DNA of 64,000 bases from Candidatus Gastranaerophilales bacterium (GCA_947624975.1 CANQMP010000004.1:19956-83955), one strand, 5' to 3'; counted from the first letter of the stretch, positions 45,635 to 54,578 are shown. Notes: generated by a model not told the origin, from the letters alone. Numbers and translations are program-made.

Positions 45635-46514
45635 ATTCTGCCTCCTTTTTTGCTAAAACTTTTTCTAATATTAATTCAATTTCATTTTTTGCAAGGTTAT
45701 CAAGTTCTATAAATCTGCTAGAAGACTCTTTTTTCAATTTGTTATACCAATAGTTATTATTTATCAATTCAATTTCTTCTTTTTCTCTTGTATCATCACC
45801 TTTTGAATGAGATGAAACTCTTTGAGTAATAAATTCAATAGCTAAAGGGGTAGATTTATCTTTTGCATTTAGTATGGGATATTTTAAATGTCTTTCTATT
45901 TCGTCAGGATTATCAGAGGTTATTTTTATATAATCTATTCCAAAAGATTTTATTCTGTTTTCAATACTGCCTGCCATATTTTCTGATAACTTTGTAGTCA
46001 TTGCAATTGAATTATTTTCAATAATCAAAATATAAGGCAGTTTATATAATGAAGCCATATTTAAACTTTCATAAACACTGCCTCTTCCGAATGTTCCGTC
46101 ACCAATAAACACAAAACAGGCATTTCGTGTTTTTTCAAGTTTGAATTTAAAAGCGTGTCCTAAAGCAATTGAGACTCCCTCGCCTTGAACTCCTGTTGTC
46201 ATAATGTTTTTGTATAAAAGATGCTGACTACCGCCTATACTATTGCAGATTCCGCCTTCTTTACCCGTTATCTCCGACAACAGACCTTCAATTTCTCCCG
46301 TTAATGTAATAAAATGCCCATGACCTCTATGATTGCTTATTATAAAATCTTTTTCATTTATAAAAGGTTCTAAAGAAACAGGAATATACTCCTGCCCCAG
46401 ACTTGTGTGTGTTGTGCCTTTTATTAATCCTTTTGAGAATAAATCCAATAATGTAAGCTCGAAATATCTTATTTTTAGCATTAATAAAAGATCATTATCG
46501 GTATATTTATTCAT
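45624..46514 (-). CDS. 2-oxoacid dehydrogenase E1 alpha subunit
   Basis: 296 residues, on the short side for the family (about 320). GTTHTSLGQEYIPVSLEPFI, NHRGHGHFITL, CNSIGGSQHL, VFIGDGTFGRGSVYESLNMA (thiamine diphosphate/Mg GDG..N motif) and a phosphorylation-loop-like RVSSHSKGDD are all present. It forms the catalytic heterotetramer with E1beta. It lies directly after a free acyl carrier protein gene (8-base overlap), which is not the usual neighbourhood of a central-metabolism complex. Confidence 0.87.
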   Translation of the reverse strand: MNKYTDNDLLLMLKIRYFELTLLDLFSKGLIKGTTHTSLGQEYIPVSLEPFINEKDFIISNHRGHGHFITLTGEIEGLLSEITGKEGGICNSIGGSQHLLYKNIMTTGVQGEGVSIALGHAFKFKLEKTRNACFVFIGDGTFGRGSVYESLNMASLYKLPYILIIENNSIAMTTKLSENMAGSIENRIKSFGIDYIKITSDNPDEIERHLKYPILNAKDKSTPLAIEFITQRVSSHSKGDDTREKEEIELINNNYWYNKLKKESSSRFIELDNLAKNEIELILEKVLAKKEAEFVK

Positions 46515-46743
46515 TATAAACGCCCTTACTCTTAAGCAGATTTTTTATATCCGATACATTTTTTATTGTTTTAATTTCTGCAAAAGATAATTTGACATTA
46601 TAGTTTTTATTTATTTCTTTTATTAAAATCAAATGATTTAAACTTGTCCAATTCTCACAATTTTTTGGCGAAGTTTCATCGGTTATGGTATTTTTATCAA
46701 TTTTTAATACATTTGCCATTATTTCATTTAATTCCATAATCAC
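46507..46743 (-). CDS. Free-standing acyl carrier protein
   Basis: 78 residues of four-helix ACP type: LNEIMANVLKIDKNTITDET, then ENWTSLNHLILIKEINKNYN. The Ser in W-T-S-L-x-H-L is the expected phosphopantetheine site (usual form W-D-S-L-x-H-L in ACPs of glycan loci). It sits between E2 (overlap of 4 bases) and E1alpha, and the island has its own phosphopantetheinyl transferase. The pairing of an ACP with an E1-E2 complex suggests that the acyl product goes to ACP, not only to CoA; this is inference. Confidence 0.8.
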   Translation of the reverse strand: MIMELNEIMANVLKIDKNTITDETSPKNCENWTSLNHLILIKEINKNYNVKLSFAEIKTIKNVSDIKNLLKSKGVYNE

Positions 46744-47861
46744 TCCTCATTTATAGCGAAATCAACATTTTCAATTTTTTCTGATATTTTAGTTAAAAAT
46801 TCCATTGCATTAGAACCGTTAATAACTCTATGGTCAAAAGCAAGTCCTAAATATAAAAAGCTTTTTTCTATAATATTTTTATCAGCATCAAAAGATAATT
46901 CTTTTATCGGAGAACAAACACTTACCATAGCACATTGGTTAGGAAAAACAATAGGTACTACACTTATTATATTTTTTTTAGGATTATAACTTATTGAAAT
47001 ATTACCCGGTGCTAAATCTTCAGCTTCAAATGAGTTGTCCGTGGATTTCATTTTAAAATCGAACATAATTTCGGATACTTTTTCTAAAGTCATTTTATTT
47101 TTGCATTTCACAGTAGGCATAAATAGCCCAAAACCTGTATCTGTTGTTGTTCCGATTATAGGATAAGGAGCATATTCAATTTTATTTTCTTTTACGTATC
47201 GGCTGAAAAATTGCGGAAAATCTTTAAATAATTCCGATAAAATAACCGTTATAACTTCGCTAAAACCCGTTATTATTCCTGTTTGTTCACTATATTCTTT
47301 TAAAAATTTCTCGCACTTTGTACAATCTGTTTTAATCAAATGAAATGCTTGCGGAATTTCTTTATGTGACTGAATTACCGCACTTGCACTTTGAATTTGA
47401 TTAAAAGAAAGTTTTTTGGTTGAAGTATTTTCTTCATTTACAGTGTTTTCTATTAAAGTTTGCAAATCCTCCGTTTTAATAATTTTTTTATTTAGAGATA
47501 AAATTTGCTCTTGAGATATATTATTTTCTTTTGCAAATTTTTGAGCAGGTTTTGTCAGGCTATAACCTATATTTTGTTCTTGGTTTGTTTGTTTTTTTGA
47601 ATCTGATAAATATTTATCATATTCTTCTTTTGTATCAAAACAATATGCAAGAATATCTCCTATATCGATTTCATCAGATGAATTTTTAAGAAAATGAATA
47701 AATCCTTCAAACTCGCATTCTAATTCATTAATAGCTTTAGATGAACCGATGGAAGCTATAATATCTTGTTCATGTACAAACTCACCATTTTGAAAATAAA
47801 TTTCATTAATAATATAAGTTGCATCATTGGCATTTATTTGAGGGACTTTTATTTCACGCAT
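46740..47861 (-). CDS. 2-oxoacid dehydrogenase E2 acyltransferase with lipoyl domain, altered active-site motif
   Basis: 373 residues in three parts. The lipoyl domain (1-80) has IGSSKAINELECE, with Lys42 as the lipoylation site. The peripheral subunit-binding domain (about 98-135) has SLTKPAQKFAKENNI, and the catalytic domain (about 155-373) follows. The active site usually reads H-R-x-x-D-G; here it is H344-R-V-I-N348-G, an Asp-to-Asn change (codon AAC). It would take the acyl group from E1 and hand it to CoA or, as I suspect, to the neighbouring ACP. It overlaps the deacetylase gene by 13 bases. No E3 is in the window. Confidence 0.85.
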   Translation of the reverse strand: MREIKVPQINANDATYIINEIYFQNGEFVHEQDIIASIGSSKAINELECEFEGFIHFLKNSSDEIDIGDILAYCFDTKEEYDKYLSDSKKQTNQEQNIGYSLTKPAQKFAKENNISQEQILSLNKKIIKTEDLQTLIENTVNEENTSTKKLSFNQIQSASAVIQSHKEIPQAFHLIKTDCTKCEKFLKEYSEQTGIITGFSEVITVILSELFKDFPQFFSRYVKENKIEYAPYPIIGTTTDTGFGLFMPTVKCKNKMTLEKVSEIMFDFKMKSTDNSFEAEDLAPGNISISYNPKKNIISVVPIVFPNQCAMVSVCSPIKELSFDADKNIIEKSFLYLGLAFDHRVINGSNAMEFLTKISEKIENVDFAINEE

Positions 47862-48828
47862 AATTCTCTCTTTACTTTATCTGTTTTGTAGTTTTCGCTT
47901 TTTGGCGGAAAATCATTGCAATCGAGCCTTGGCAGAAGATATTTATTATCAATATCCAAATCGGCAATCATAGGTTCTGTAGTAACAGCGAAACAAGCAC
48001 CTTTTTTTGAAATATAATCAACAACATTTTGATTAGCATGCCCGAAAGGATAATTCATAACCCAGCAGTTTGGATTAATAAATTCATTGCAGATATCAAG
48101 TGCTTTATCAATGTCTTCTTTTATTTCACTATTTGTCATATTACCTAACCTATCATGCCTGTAGCCGTGAAGTCCTATATACATTCCGTCATTTTGCATT
48201 TGTTTAATTTGTTCTCCGGTCAAGTAAAACTCTTTTGCAATTTCAGCTTCATCACAATTTACAAATTTTTTAAATAAATCATCAACCAAATTTTCCCTTA
48301 ATTCAAGCGGGTCGAGATTTTGAAGTATTGTTTTTGTGAATACTGTTTTAGGGTCATCATATCTGTTCATTGTAAAATATTTTTTCATAAGTTCTTGAGG
48401 ATCAAATCCGACCTTATGAAGGATAGAATTTAATTCATTATAAATATCTTCAATATCATTATTTGCAATAAGAAGATGAATTTTATTAGTACTTAATAGC
48501 ACATCTTTTTTATCAAGAACTTTAGCAGGAATAAAAAAAGAACCCTGCATATTATGCTTTTTTAAAATCGGATATGCAGCGCTATAGTGACAGTAATAAC
48601 CGTCATCAAAAGTTAAAAGCATTGAATTAGGCGAAAATTCGCCCCCCCCCCCGATAGAACGTTGATCGTATCTTCCATTGACAACACATTAAAATTTTCA
48701 GAAAAAAATTCAAGCTGCTTATCAAATAAAACTGCATCCAAGCCTTTTAAATTTTTAAATAGGGGATTCGCAAAATCTTTAATATAGTGATACATTACAA
48801 TATATAGCTTATTTGATTTTTTATTCAT
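47849..48828 (-). pseudogene. Polysaccharide deacetylase, phase-variable and OFF (frameshift at G11)
   Basis: One gene split into two frames. The N-terminal part (from the ATG at 48828, RBS AGGAAAG) encodes KLYIVMYHYIKDFANPLFKN and runs into the poly-G tract, then stops at 48613. The C-terminal part continues EFSPNSMLLTFDDGYYCHYS (TFDDG metal motif), GLHGYRHDRLG (H-x-x-x-H motif) and MNYPFGHANQ, to 47849. With 9 or 12 G the two join into a full NodB-type deacetylase of about 325 residues; at 11 it is OFF. It would remove N-acetyl (or similar) groups from an amino sugar. It heads the E2-ACP-E1 operon, so switching might also affect expression downstream. A sequencing error in the homopolymer is the alternative explanation. 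Confidence 0.85.
48642..48652 (-). repeat. G11 homopolymer, deacetylase switch (OFF)
   Basis: Frame analysis: TC-G11-CGAATTTTC. A total of 9 or 12 G restores the TFDDG frame; 11 does not. Confidence 0.92.
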
Positions 48829-48895
48829 GTAACTTTCCTGCTGATATATTATATCAATAAACAATAAATTATTGCAAGAAAATTCAAAAAGTAAA

Positions 48896-50011
48896 TTATT
48901 TTATTCTCTTTAAAAAAGATACCACAGGACGTTCAACAAGATGAAACATCAAAGCTCCGGCAATAAAACTCAAAATAAGAATAGTTACAATTTGCAATAT
49001 TGGGTAATTATATACAAATTGAGCATGGGTTTTATAAAAAAAGTTACATAAAAAGTTTATTACTATTCCGTGCACAAGAAAAACCGAATATGTATATTTA
49101 CCAAGTTCTTTTGAAAATTTGCAGTCTAAAATTTTTGAAATTATGCCTCTTTTAATTAAAAATAAAAAGATTAAAACGCTAAAACCGAGTATGAATATCA
49201 TATTGTTATTAAAGTTGATTTTATGAAATGTCATATTATTAATTAAAAAGATTAAAAGATAAAGTTCAAAAGAGCTAAATAAAAAGATTTGGAACTTTGT
49301 ATCTTTTTTATCTTTGTATTTAGCTTTATAATCGCAATAGAGGTTATAAATTATTATACCAAGCCCGATACCCGCTAAAGCCTGAACAATACCTTCATTG
49401 ATAAAATAATAATGAGTTGCAAGAGGATTTGTACAAATTTTTCCGTTATTTACATGAATCAAAAAAGCATAAGAAAAAACTGTTACAAGACATGTTATAA
49501 AATCGCATATATATTTTTGAAAATGTTTATAAATATAAAAATAAAAACTTGAAGCAAAAACAAGAGCCGATACAAACCAGCTTCCTCCTATATTTGATCC
49601 TTGAAGCATTAGCCCCGAATTATTTAAAAAAAGCAGAACAAAAAGATTATCATATTTCTTGAATGTTATAAGACCGATTTTTGACATTATAAAATATATA
49701 ATATATACTCCCAAAAGTACGGGTAAAAGCCTTATCGCTCGTTGTTTAATATAGCTTACAAAGCTTAAACTTTTGTTAAAATTATATTGCAGAAGAAAGC
49801 CGGAAACAATAAAAAAGAAATCGTTTGCCATACAACCATAAGTTCCAACACATTTCTGCAAATAAGCATAAACTTTATTCAACTCATAGAGGGGGGTAGA
49901 GGCTTGCATGAACAATGAATTTCCAAAAAAAAGATGAAACATAATGATTTCTAAAATCATCAAAAATCTTAAAAATTCAATATTGTTAAAATATTTTTTT
50001 TCTTCTTTCAT
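48896..50011 (-). CDS. Acyltransferase 3 family membrane protein (OafA-like)
   Basis: 371 residues with about ten membrane helices. NIEFLRFLMILEIIMFHLFF carries the conserved Arg and His of acyltransferase 3 proteins, and SFVSYIKQRAIRLLPVLLGV has the R-R-x-x-R-x-x-P-like second signature. The C-terminus ends HLVERPVVSFLKRIK (the usual ERP). Such proteins O-acylate (often O-acetylate) glycans from an inner-membrane acyl-CoA pool. A C6 run on the coding strand (49896-49891) lies in STPLYEL and is in frame. Sugar acceptor unknown. Confidence 0.87.
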   Translation of the reverse strand: MKEEKKYFNNIEFLRFLMILEIIMFHLFFGNSLFMQASTPLYELNKVYAYLQKCVGTYGCMANDFFFIVSGFLLQYNFNKSLSFVSYIKQRAIRLLPVLLGVYIIYFIMSKIGLITFKKYDNLFVLLFLNNSGLMLQGSNIGGSWFVSALVFASSFYFYIYKHFQKYICDFITCLVTVFSYAFLIHVNNGKICTNPLATHYYFINEGIVQALAGIGLGIIIYNLYCDYKAKYKDKKDTKFQIFLFSSFELYLLIFLINNMTFHKINFNNNMIFILGFSVLIFLFLIKRGIISKILDCKFSKELGKYTYSVFLVHGIVINFLCNFFYKTHAQFVYNYPILQIVTILILSFIAGALMFHLVERPVVSFLKRIK

Positions 50012-50213
50012 AATACTCTTATTCTCTTAATCATTAATTTAATAATCTATTACAATTGTACAAAATAAAAAAATTATTACAAGAAATTAGATAGTTTGGC
50101 ATGTACAAAATCTTATCAATTTTGATTTTGGTGGACTAAAGTTTACACTATTACCAATATTTTTTTATATTATAATAATTTATAATAATTTATTTTTGGA
50201 GGTTAAAATTTAA
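50012..50213. repeat. Intergenic gap with a degenerate palindromic repeat (copy 7)
   Basis: A 202-base AT-rich gap between divergent genes. It holds GGTGGACTAAAGTTTACACT (50130-50149), a decayed member of the island palindrome family, then TATAATAATTTATAATAAT and GGAGG before the next gene. Confidence 0.6.
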
Positions 50214-51459
50214 ATGAAACTATTCAAAAGCGAGAAAATACAGGATCTTTTCCAAATAAAAATCAAAATGACATTTTTATTTATAAAATTTTCTTTTAAA
50301 ATTTATAAATTAGAGAAATTTAAGCTTATACTTTTTAATTATAAATACAAAAAATATATAAAAAATAAAAAAGATAATACAACAAGAAGGCTCTTTTTAA
50401 CAAACGGAAACTTAAATTTAATTAATACTCTTTCTTTAATTAACCAGCTTGAATTAAACAAAAATTCCAAAAACACTCTTTTAGTTTGGACATCTGCTGA
50501 TGAGGAATATGAAAATGTCTTAAAAAATATAAGCAATATTACACCTTTAGAAAAATATCTTTCTTTTTGTAACAAAAGCCATGATTATGTAGTTAAATAT
50601 TTTATCGATAATTTTCTAACCGATTATGATGAAGTCTATTTTACCAACGGTCATGTATTATTTTATAGAATTGCAAAACTTTATCCAAATATTATTCAAA
50701 ATATAACAGATGAAGGCATAAACCCTTTATATCCGGCAAACTTTATCGACTATTCAAAAATAAAAAACATATATTTTTCAAATTATCTTAATAAAATCAA
50801 TAGAGTAGGACCTTTAAATAACAATGATGGGGGGGGGGGGCAATTACCTCGACAAATACGGGTTTTTGAAAATATCATCTCAACTGGAAAAACTTTATCC
50901 TATTAATATTGAATTTAATACAAATGATAAAAACATAATTTTTCTTGCGACTTTTTGTTCAAGAAAAACTTCTCAATTTTTCACTTTTGAAGAATTAACC
51001 AGTTATCAAAAAACTATTATCAAAAAATTAATCGAAAAAGGTTATAAGGTATATTTTAAACCTCATCCGAGAGATTTAAAAGAATATAAAGATGGTGAGA
51101 ATTTCAAAGTTATAAAAACAAAACTCCCTCTTGAATGCTATAACTTGAAGGATAAATGTTTAGCGGTTGTTTCTCTTTTTTCTTCCGCTCTTTGTCAAAT
51201 GTATCATTATCAAAATATTGCAGGGTTCTGCGCAACTGATTTAATCAAAAAAGCCGATAATGATATAGGAATTAATATTATTAAAGAATATAGTCCAAAC
51301 GTCAATGTTCTTCTTAAAATTGACACAAAATCAAAAACTTTTGAACAATTAAGAGAGGAAATTAACAAAGAATACTTAAATTTTATAAAAGATAAGCCAT
51401 TGTTGTCTGAAAACGAAACAATTAAAAAAATTTACGAAAAATCTCGTAACACTGTGTAA
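50214..51459 (+). pseudogene. Sialyltransferase-like glycosyltransferase, paralogue 2, phase-variable and OFF (frameshift at G12)
   Basis: The N-terminal frame (50214 to a stop at 50906) has FLFIKFSFKIYK, RRLFLTNGNLNLINTLSLIN and ITDEGINPLYP (D-E-G motif), then enters the G run. The C-terminal frame resumes NYLDKYGFLKISSQLEKLYP, VYFKPHPRDLKEYK (HP motif) and AVVSLFSSALCQMYHYQNIAG to 51459. The tract sits in the linker between the two Rossmann domains. 11 or 14 G give one protein of about 415 residues; 12 is OFF. It is aligned in order with paralogues at 30727 and 51550. A sialic-acid donor is inferred from motifs and the neu genes. Confidence 0.8.
50829..50840 (+). repeat. G12 homopolymer, sialyltransferase-like switch (OFF)
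   Basis: GAT-G12-CAATTAC. The downstream frame requires GGC-AAT-TAC, hence 11 or 14 G. Confidence 0.92.
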
Positions 51460-51549
51460 CAAAAAAAGGACTTTATTAAATTCTATTTTTTTGTTTATAT
51501 TATTATAATCATGAGATAGTTTATATTTAAAAACTTGGAGATATTTATA

Positions 51550-52818
51550 TTGAAACTGATTTATTTAGAAAAATTTAAAAATGAAAAGAATAATAATCTT
51601 ATTTATAGAATTCATTTTATGGGGATAAAATTTTCCTTGAGTATTTACGAGCAACTGAGTATTTTTGATGCTTTATTTACTCCGGTAAAATACCCACTTT
51701 TCAGATATAAATACAATAAGTATATAAATAAGAAAGATAAAAAAATAATAAAACGTTTAATTGTAACTAACGGAAATTTAAACTTAATAAACACTCTTTC
51801 CATAATAAATCAGCACAATTTGAATAAAAACGCAAAAAATGACTTTGCTAACTGGTCGGGTATATCAAACCCCGAATTTGAAACTACTACAGAAGAAATA
51901 ATTAAGCAGGCTGGCGGAAACAGGCAATTCCGTTTTTATCTGTGCGGAAGGTTAAAAGACGTAGTTAATTATTTTGTAAAAAATTTGTTATGTGAATATG
52001 ATGAAATATTTTGTCCAAATTTTCCTGAACTTATAGAAATATATCAAAAATTATTTCCCAAATCGAAATTTTTTGTAACAGAGGAGGGTGTGTGCAACTT
52101 AGCGTTATTCGATATAATAAAAAATGTTGAAAAATGTATATTTTCAAATTATCTGAATAAGCTGGATTTTTCATGTACAAATAAGGCAATACTCTCAATG
52201 GGGGGGGGGGCACCTGATGCATTTAATAAAGAGGAATTTTTAAAGATTGCTGAAAAACTTGAAAAAAAATATCCTTTTGATATAGAACTTAAGCAGGAAG
52301 ATAAAAACGTAATATTTTGCGGAACTTATTCAGGGTTAAAATTCTGGACACTTGAAGAAATAATAAATTACCAAAATAATATAATTGAAAATTTGCTTGA
52401 AAAAGGTTATACGGTAATATTTAAACCACACCCGCGCGACGGATATAAATATAAAGAGAATGAAAAGTTTAAAATACTAAAAACAAAAATCCCGCTTGAA
52501 TGTTATTCATTAAAAGATAAATGTTTGGCTGTTGTATCTTTATTTTCATCAGCCTCTTGCCAGATATATCATTATCAGGGAATTGCAGGATTTTGTTCTC
52601 ATAATTTAATAAGAAATACGGACGATTTTGGACTTAATGTAATTGAACAATATACTCCTCCGGTTGAATCGCTTTTGGAAATAAATGCAAACGGCAGAAC
52701 TTTTAAAGAATTACAAATTCAAATTACGAACAAATATCTTGATTACATCAAGGAAAAGCCCTTTTTGCACGAGAACAAGTTACTTAATGAATTTTACGAA
52801 AGAAAAACATTCAGTTAG
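51550..52818 (+). CDS. Sialyltransferase-like glycosyltransferase, paralogue 3, phase-variable (ON)
   Basis: About 422 residues. IHFMGIKFSLSIYEQ near the start, KRLIVTNGNLNLINTLSIIN, VTEEGVCNLA with Glu-Glu-Gly near residues 178-180, VIFKPHPRDGYK with His-Pro near 297-298, and AVVSLFSSASCQIYHYQGIAG. These match GT-B sialyltransferase motifs. A G11 run (52200-52210) encodes Met-Gly-Gly-Gly in the interdomain linker, at the same place as in paralogue 2, and is in frame. The TTG at 51550 is my start because GGAG lies upstream; another TTG at 51535 is possible. It is followed closely by the neu operon, supporting a sialic-acid role. Confidence 0.7.
   Translation: MKLIYLEKFKNEKNNNLIYRIHFMGIKFSLSIYEQLSIFDALFTPVKYPLFRYKYNKYINKKDKKIIKRLIVTNGNLNLINTLSIINQHNLNKNAKNDFANWSGISNPEFETTTEEIIKQAGGNRQFRFYLCGRLKDVVNYFVKNLLCEYDEIFCPNFPELIEIYQKLFPKSKFFVTEEGVCNLALFDIIKNVEKCIFSNYLNKLDFSCTNKAILSMGGGAPDAFNKEEFLKIAEKLEKKYPFDIELKQEDKNVIFCGTYSGLKFWTLEEIINYQNNIIENLLEKGYTVIFKPHPRDGYKYKENEKFKILKTKIPLECYSLKDKCLAVVSLFSSASCQIYHYQGIAGFCSHNLIRNTDDFGLNVIEQYTPPVESLLEINANGRTFKELQIQITNKYLDYIKEKPFLHENKLLNEFYERKTFS
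52200..52210 (+). repeat. G11 homopolymer in sialyltransferase-like paralogue 3 (ON)
   Basis: AT-G11-CACCTGATG. Eleven G keep the downstream frame with the HP motif open. Confidence 0.92.
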
Positions 52819-52879
52819 ATTAATTTGAAGCAAATGTAAAATTTTCTTGCAAGCAAAGCCAGGTTGTCGTAGAATAATA

Positions 52880-53560
52880 ATGCAGATACATAAAGAGGCA
52901 GAATTGAAACAGCTCATAATAATAGGTGCCGGCGGATATTCAAAATCCGTTCTGGATTCCGTAGACAAAAATAAAATACAAATGACCGGTTTTATTGATG
53001 AATTTTCCGATAAAAAGGAACATCTAGGCTATCCTGTATTGGCTAATAAATTCAGTGATTTGAAAAATCCTGAAAGTTATGTTTATTTTATAGCCGTTGG
53101 AAATAACATCAATAGAAAAAGATGGTATGATTTATTAAAATCACACAACTTAGAAATAATCAACGTAATTGATAACTCTGCAATAGTATCCCCCAATGCG
53201 GAATTATCAAAAAAAGGAAGTATTTTTGTCGGTAAGCGCGCAATAATAAACAGCGGTGCTAAAATCGGATATAATTGCATTATAAACACAGGCGCTCTGG
53301 TTGAACACGGATGTTTTGTGGGAAATCATGTCAATGTTTCCACTTATTCAATTCTTAACGGAGATGTTAAGGTTCAAGACGGAAGCTTTATAGGAAGTTC
53401 TTCAGTTTCAATTGGTCAAATTGAAATCGGGAAATGGGCAACTGTTGGAGCGGGTGCAGTTGTAATTCGAAATGTTAATTCAAACACAACAGTTGCAGGA
53501 GTTCCTGCCAAGATTATTAAATCTGCCGAACAGGAGGGAATCGGATATTTTCATGTCTGA
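52880..53560 (+). CDS. neuD: NeuD-like sialic acid / sugar O-acetyltransferase
   Basis: About 226 residues. LIIIGAGGYSKSVLDSV is the N-terminal nucleotide-fold start of the NeuD/PglD family. VIDNSAIVSPNAELSKKGS, VGKRAIINSGAKIGYNC, INTGALVEHGCFVGNHVNVS (catalytic His) and AGVPAKIIKS form the hexapeptide helix. It likely O-acetylates sialic acid or an intermediate. The start could be the ATG at 52880 or a TTG at 52904 after AAGAGG. Overlaps neuB by 8 bases, heading the order neuD-neuB-SGNH-neuA-neuC. Confidence 0.85.
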   Translation: MQIHKEAELKQLIIIGAGGYSKSVLDSVDKNKIQMTGFIDEFSDKKEHLGYPVLANKFSDLKNPESYVYFIAVGNNINRKRWYDLLKSHNLEIINVIDNSAIVSPNAELSKKGSIFVGKRAIINSGAKIGYNCIINTGALVEHGCFVGNHVNVSTYSILNGDVKVQDGSFIGSSSVSIGQIEIGKWATVGAGAVVIRNVNSNTTVAGVPAKIIKSAEQEGIGYFHV

Positions 53561-54578
53561 AATATTTATTGTAGCGGAAATAGGCTGTAATCATAACGGG
53601 GATTATGAACTTGCCCGTAAAATGGTTTTAAAAGCCAAGGAATGCGGAGTCGATGGGGTTAAATTTCAAACTTTTAATGCTGAGTCTTTGATATCCCGCT
53701 ATGCCCCCAAAGCGCCTTATCAAAAAATTACAACAGGAACAAATGATTCTCAACTGGAAATGACTAAAAAACTGGAACTAAAAGGTGACGAGTATTTAAA
53801 ACTTAAAGAATATGCTCTAAGCCTTGGACTTGTTGTTTTTTCAACTCCTTTTGATTTAAAATCAGTTGATTTTTTGTATCAAAACGGACAAAGTATTTGG
53901 AAAATTCCATCAGGTGAAATAACCAATCTGCCGTATTTAGAAAAAATCGGCTCGCTTGAATGTAAAAATAAACAAATTATTTTATCAACGGGTATGGCAA
54001 ATATTGAAGAAATAAAAACTGCAGTTGACATATTAATTAAAAACGGCACAAAAGAAGATGAAATCACGCTTCTTCATTGCACTACACAGTATCCTGCAGA
54101 AGATTATGAAATAAATCTCGGGGCAATAAATGATTTAAAAAGTAATTTTCCAGCCTTTAAAATCGGCTTTTCTGATCATTCAAAAGGATATATTGCCGCA
54201 ATAGGTGCAGCTGCAATAGGTGTTTGTATGATAGAAAAACATTTTACACTTGATAAAAATATGCAGGGCCCTGATCATAAAGCTTCTGCAAATCCTCAAG
54301 AATTAATGCTTCTTTGCGAAAATGTAAGACGAATTGAAAAAATGCGAGGCTCAGGGAAAAAAGTTGTTACATCTTCCGAGGAAAAGAATAAAATTGCTGC
54401 AAGAAAGTCTATTGTGGCAAAATGCGATATAAAAAAAGGTGAAATACTTACAGCGGAAAATATTACTGTAAAACGCCCCGGTAACGGTATTAGTCCTATG
54501 AACTGGTATAAAATATTAGGTAAAATTGCCCAACGTGATTTTAAAGAAGATGAACTTATCACAATGGAGTGCTTTTAA
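53553..54578 (+). CDS. neuB: N-acetylneuraminate (sialic acid) synthase
   Basis: 341 residues. IFIVAEIGCNHNGDYELARK, GVDGVKFQTFNAESLIS, FSTPFDLKSVDFL, IPSGEITNLPYLEKIG, LLHCTTQYPAEDYEINLGAI and GFSDHSKGYIAAIGAAAIG trace the NeuB TIM barrel. The SAF/antifreeze-like C-terminal domain (IVAKCDIKKGEILTAENI, KRPGNGISP) is complete. It condenses ManNAc with phosphoenolpyruvate. Legionaminic- or pseudaminic-acid synthases are similar, but the neighbouring NeuC without other nonulosonate genes favours Neu5Ac. The ATG at 53553 overlaps neuD. Confidence 0.93.
   Translation: MSEIFIVAEIGCNHNGDYELARKMVLKAKECGVDGVKFQTFNAESLISRYAPKAPYQKITTGTNDSQLEMTKKLELKGDEYLKLKEYALSLGLVVFSTPFDLKSVDFLYQNGQSIWKIPSGEITNLPYLEKIGSLECKNKQIILSTGMANIEEIKTAVDILIKNGTKEDEITLLHCTTQYPAEDYEINLGAINDLKSNFPAFKIGFSDHSKGYIAAIGAAAIGVCMIEKHFTLDKNMQGPDHKASANPQELMLLCENVRRIEKMRGSGKKVVTSSEEKNKIAARKSIVAKCDIKKGEILTAENITVKRPGNGISPMNWYKILGKIAQRDFKEDELITMECF

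Noticed and set aside
43662..47861. Housekeeping pyruvate dehydrogenase operon
   Set aside because: E3 is missing, an ACP gene is inserted with overlaps on both sides, the E2 motif is changed, and all neighbours are glycan genes. An ordinary role remains possible but is less likely.
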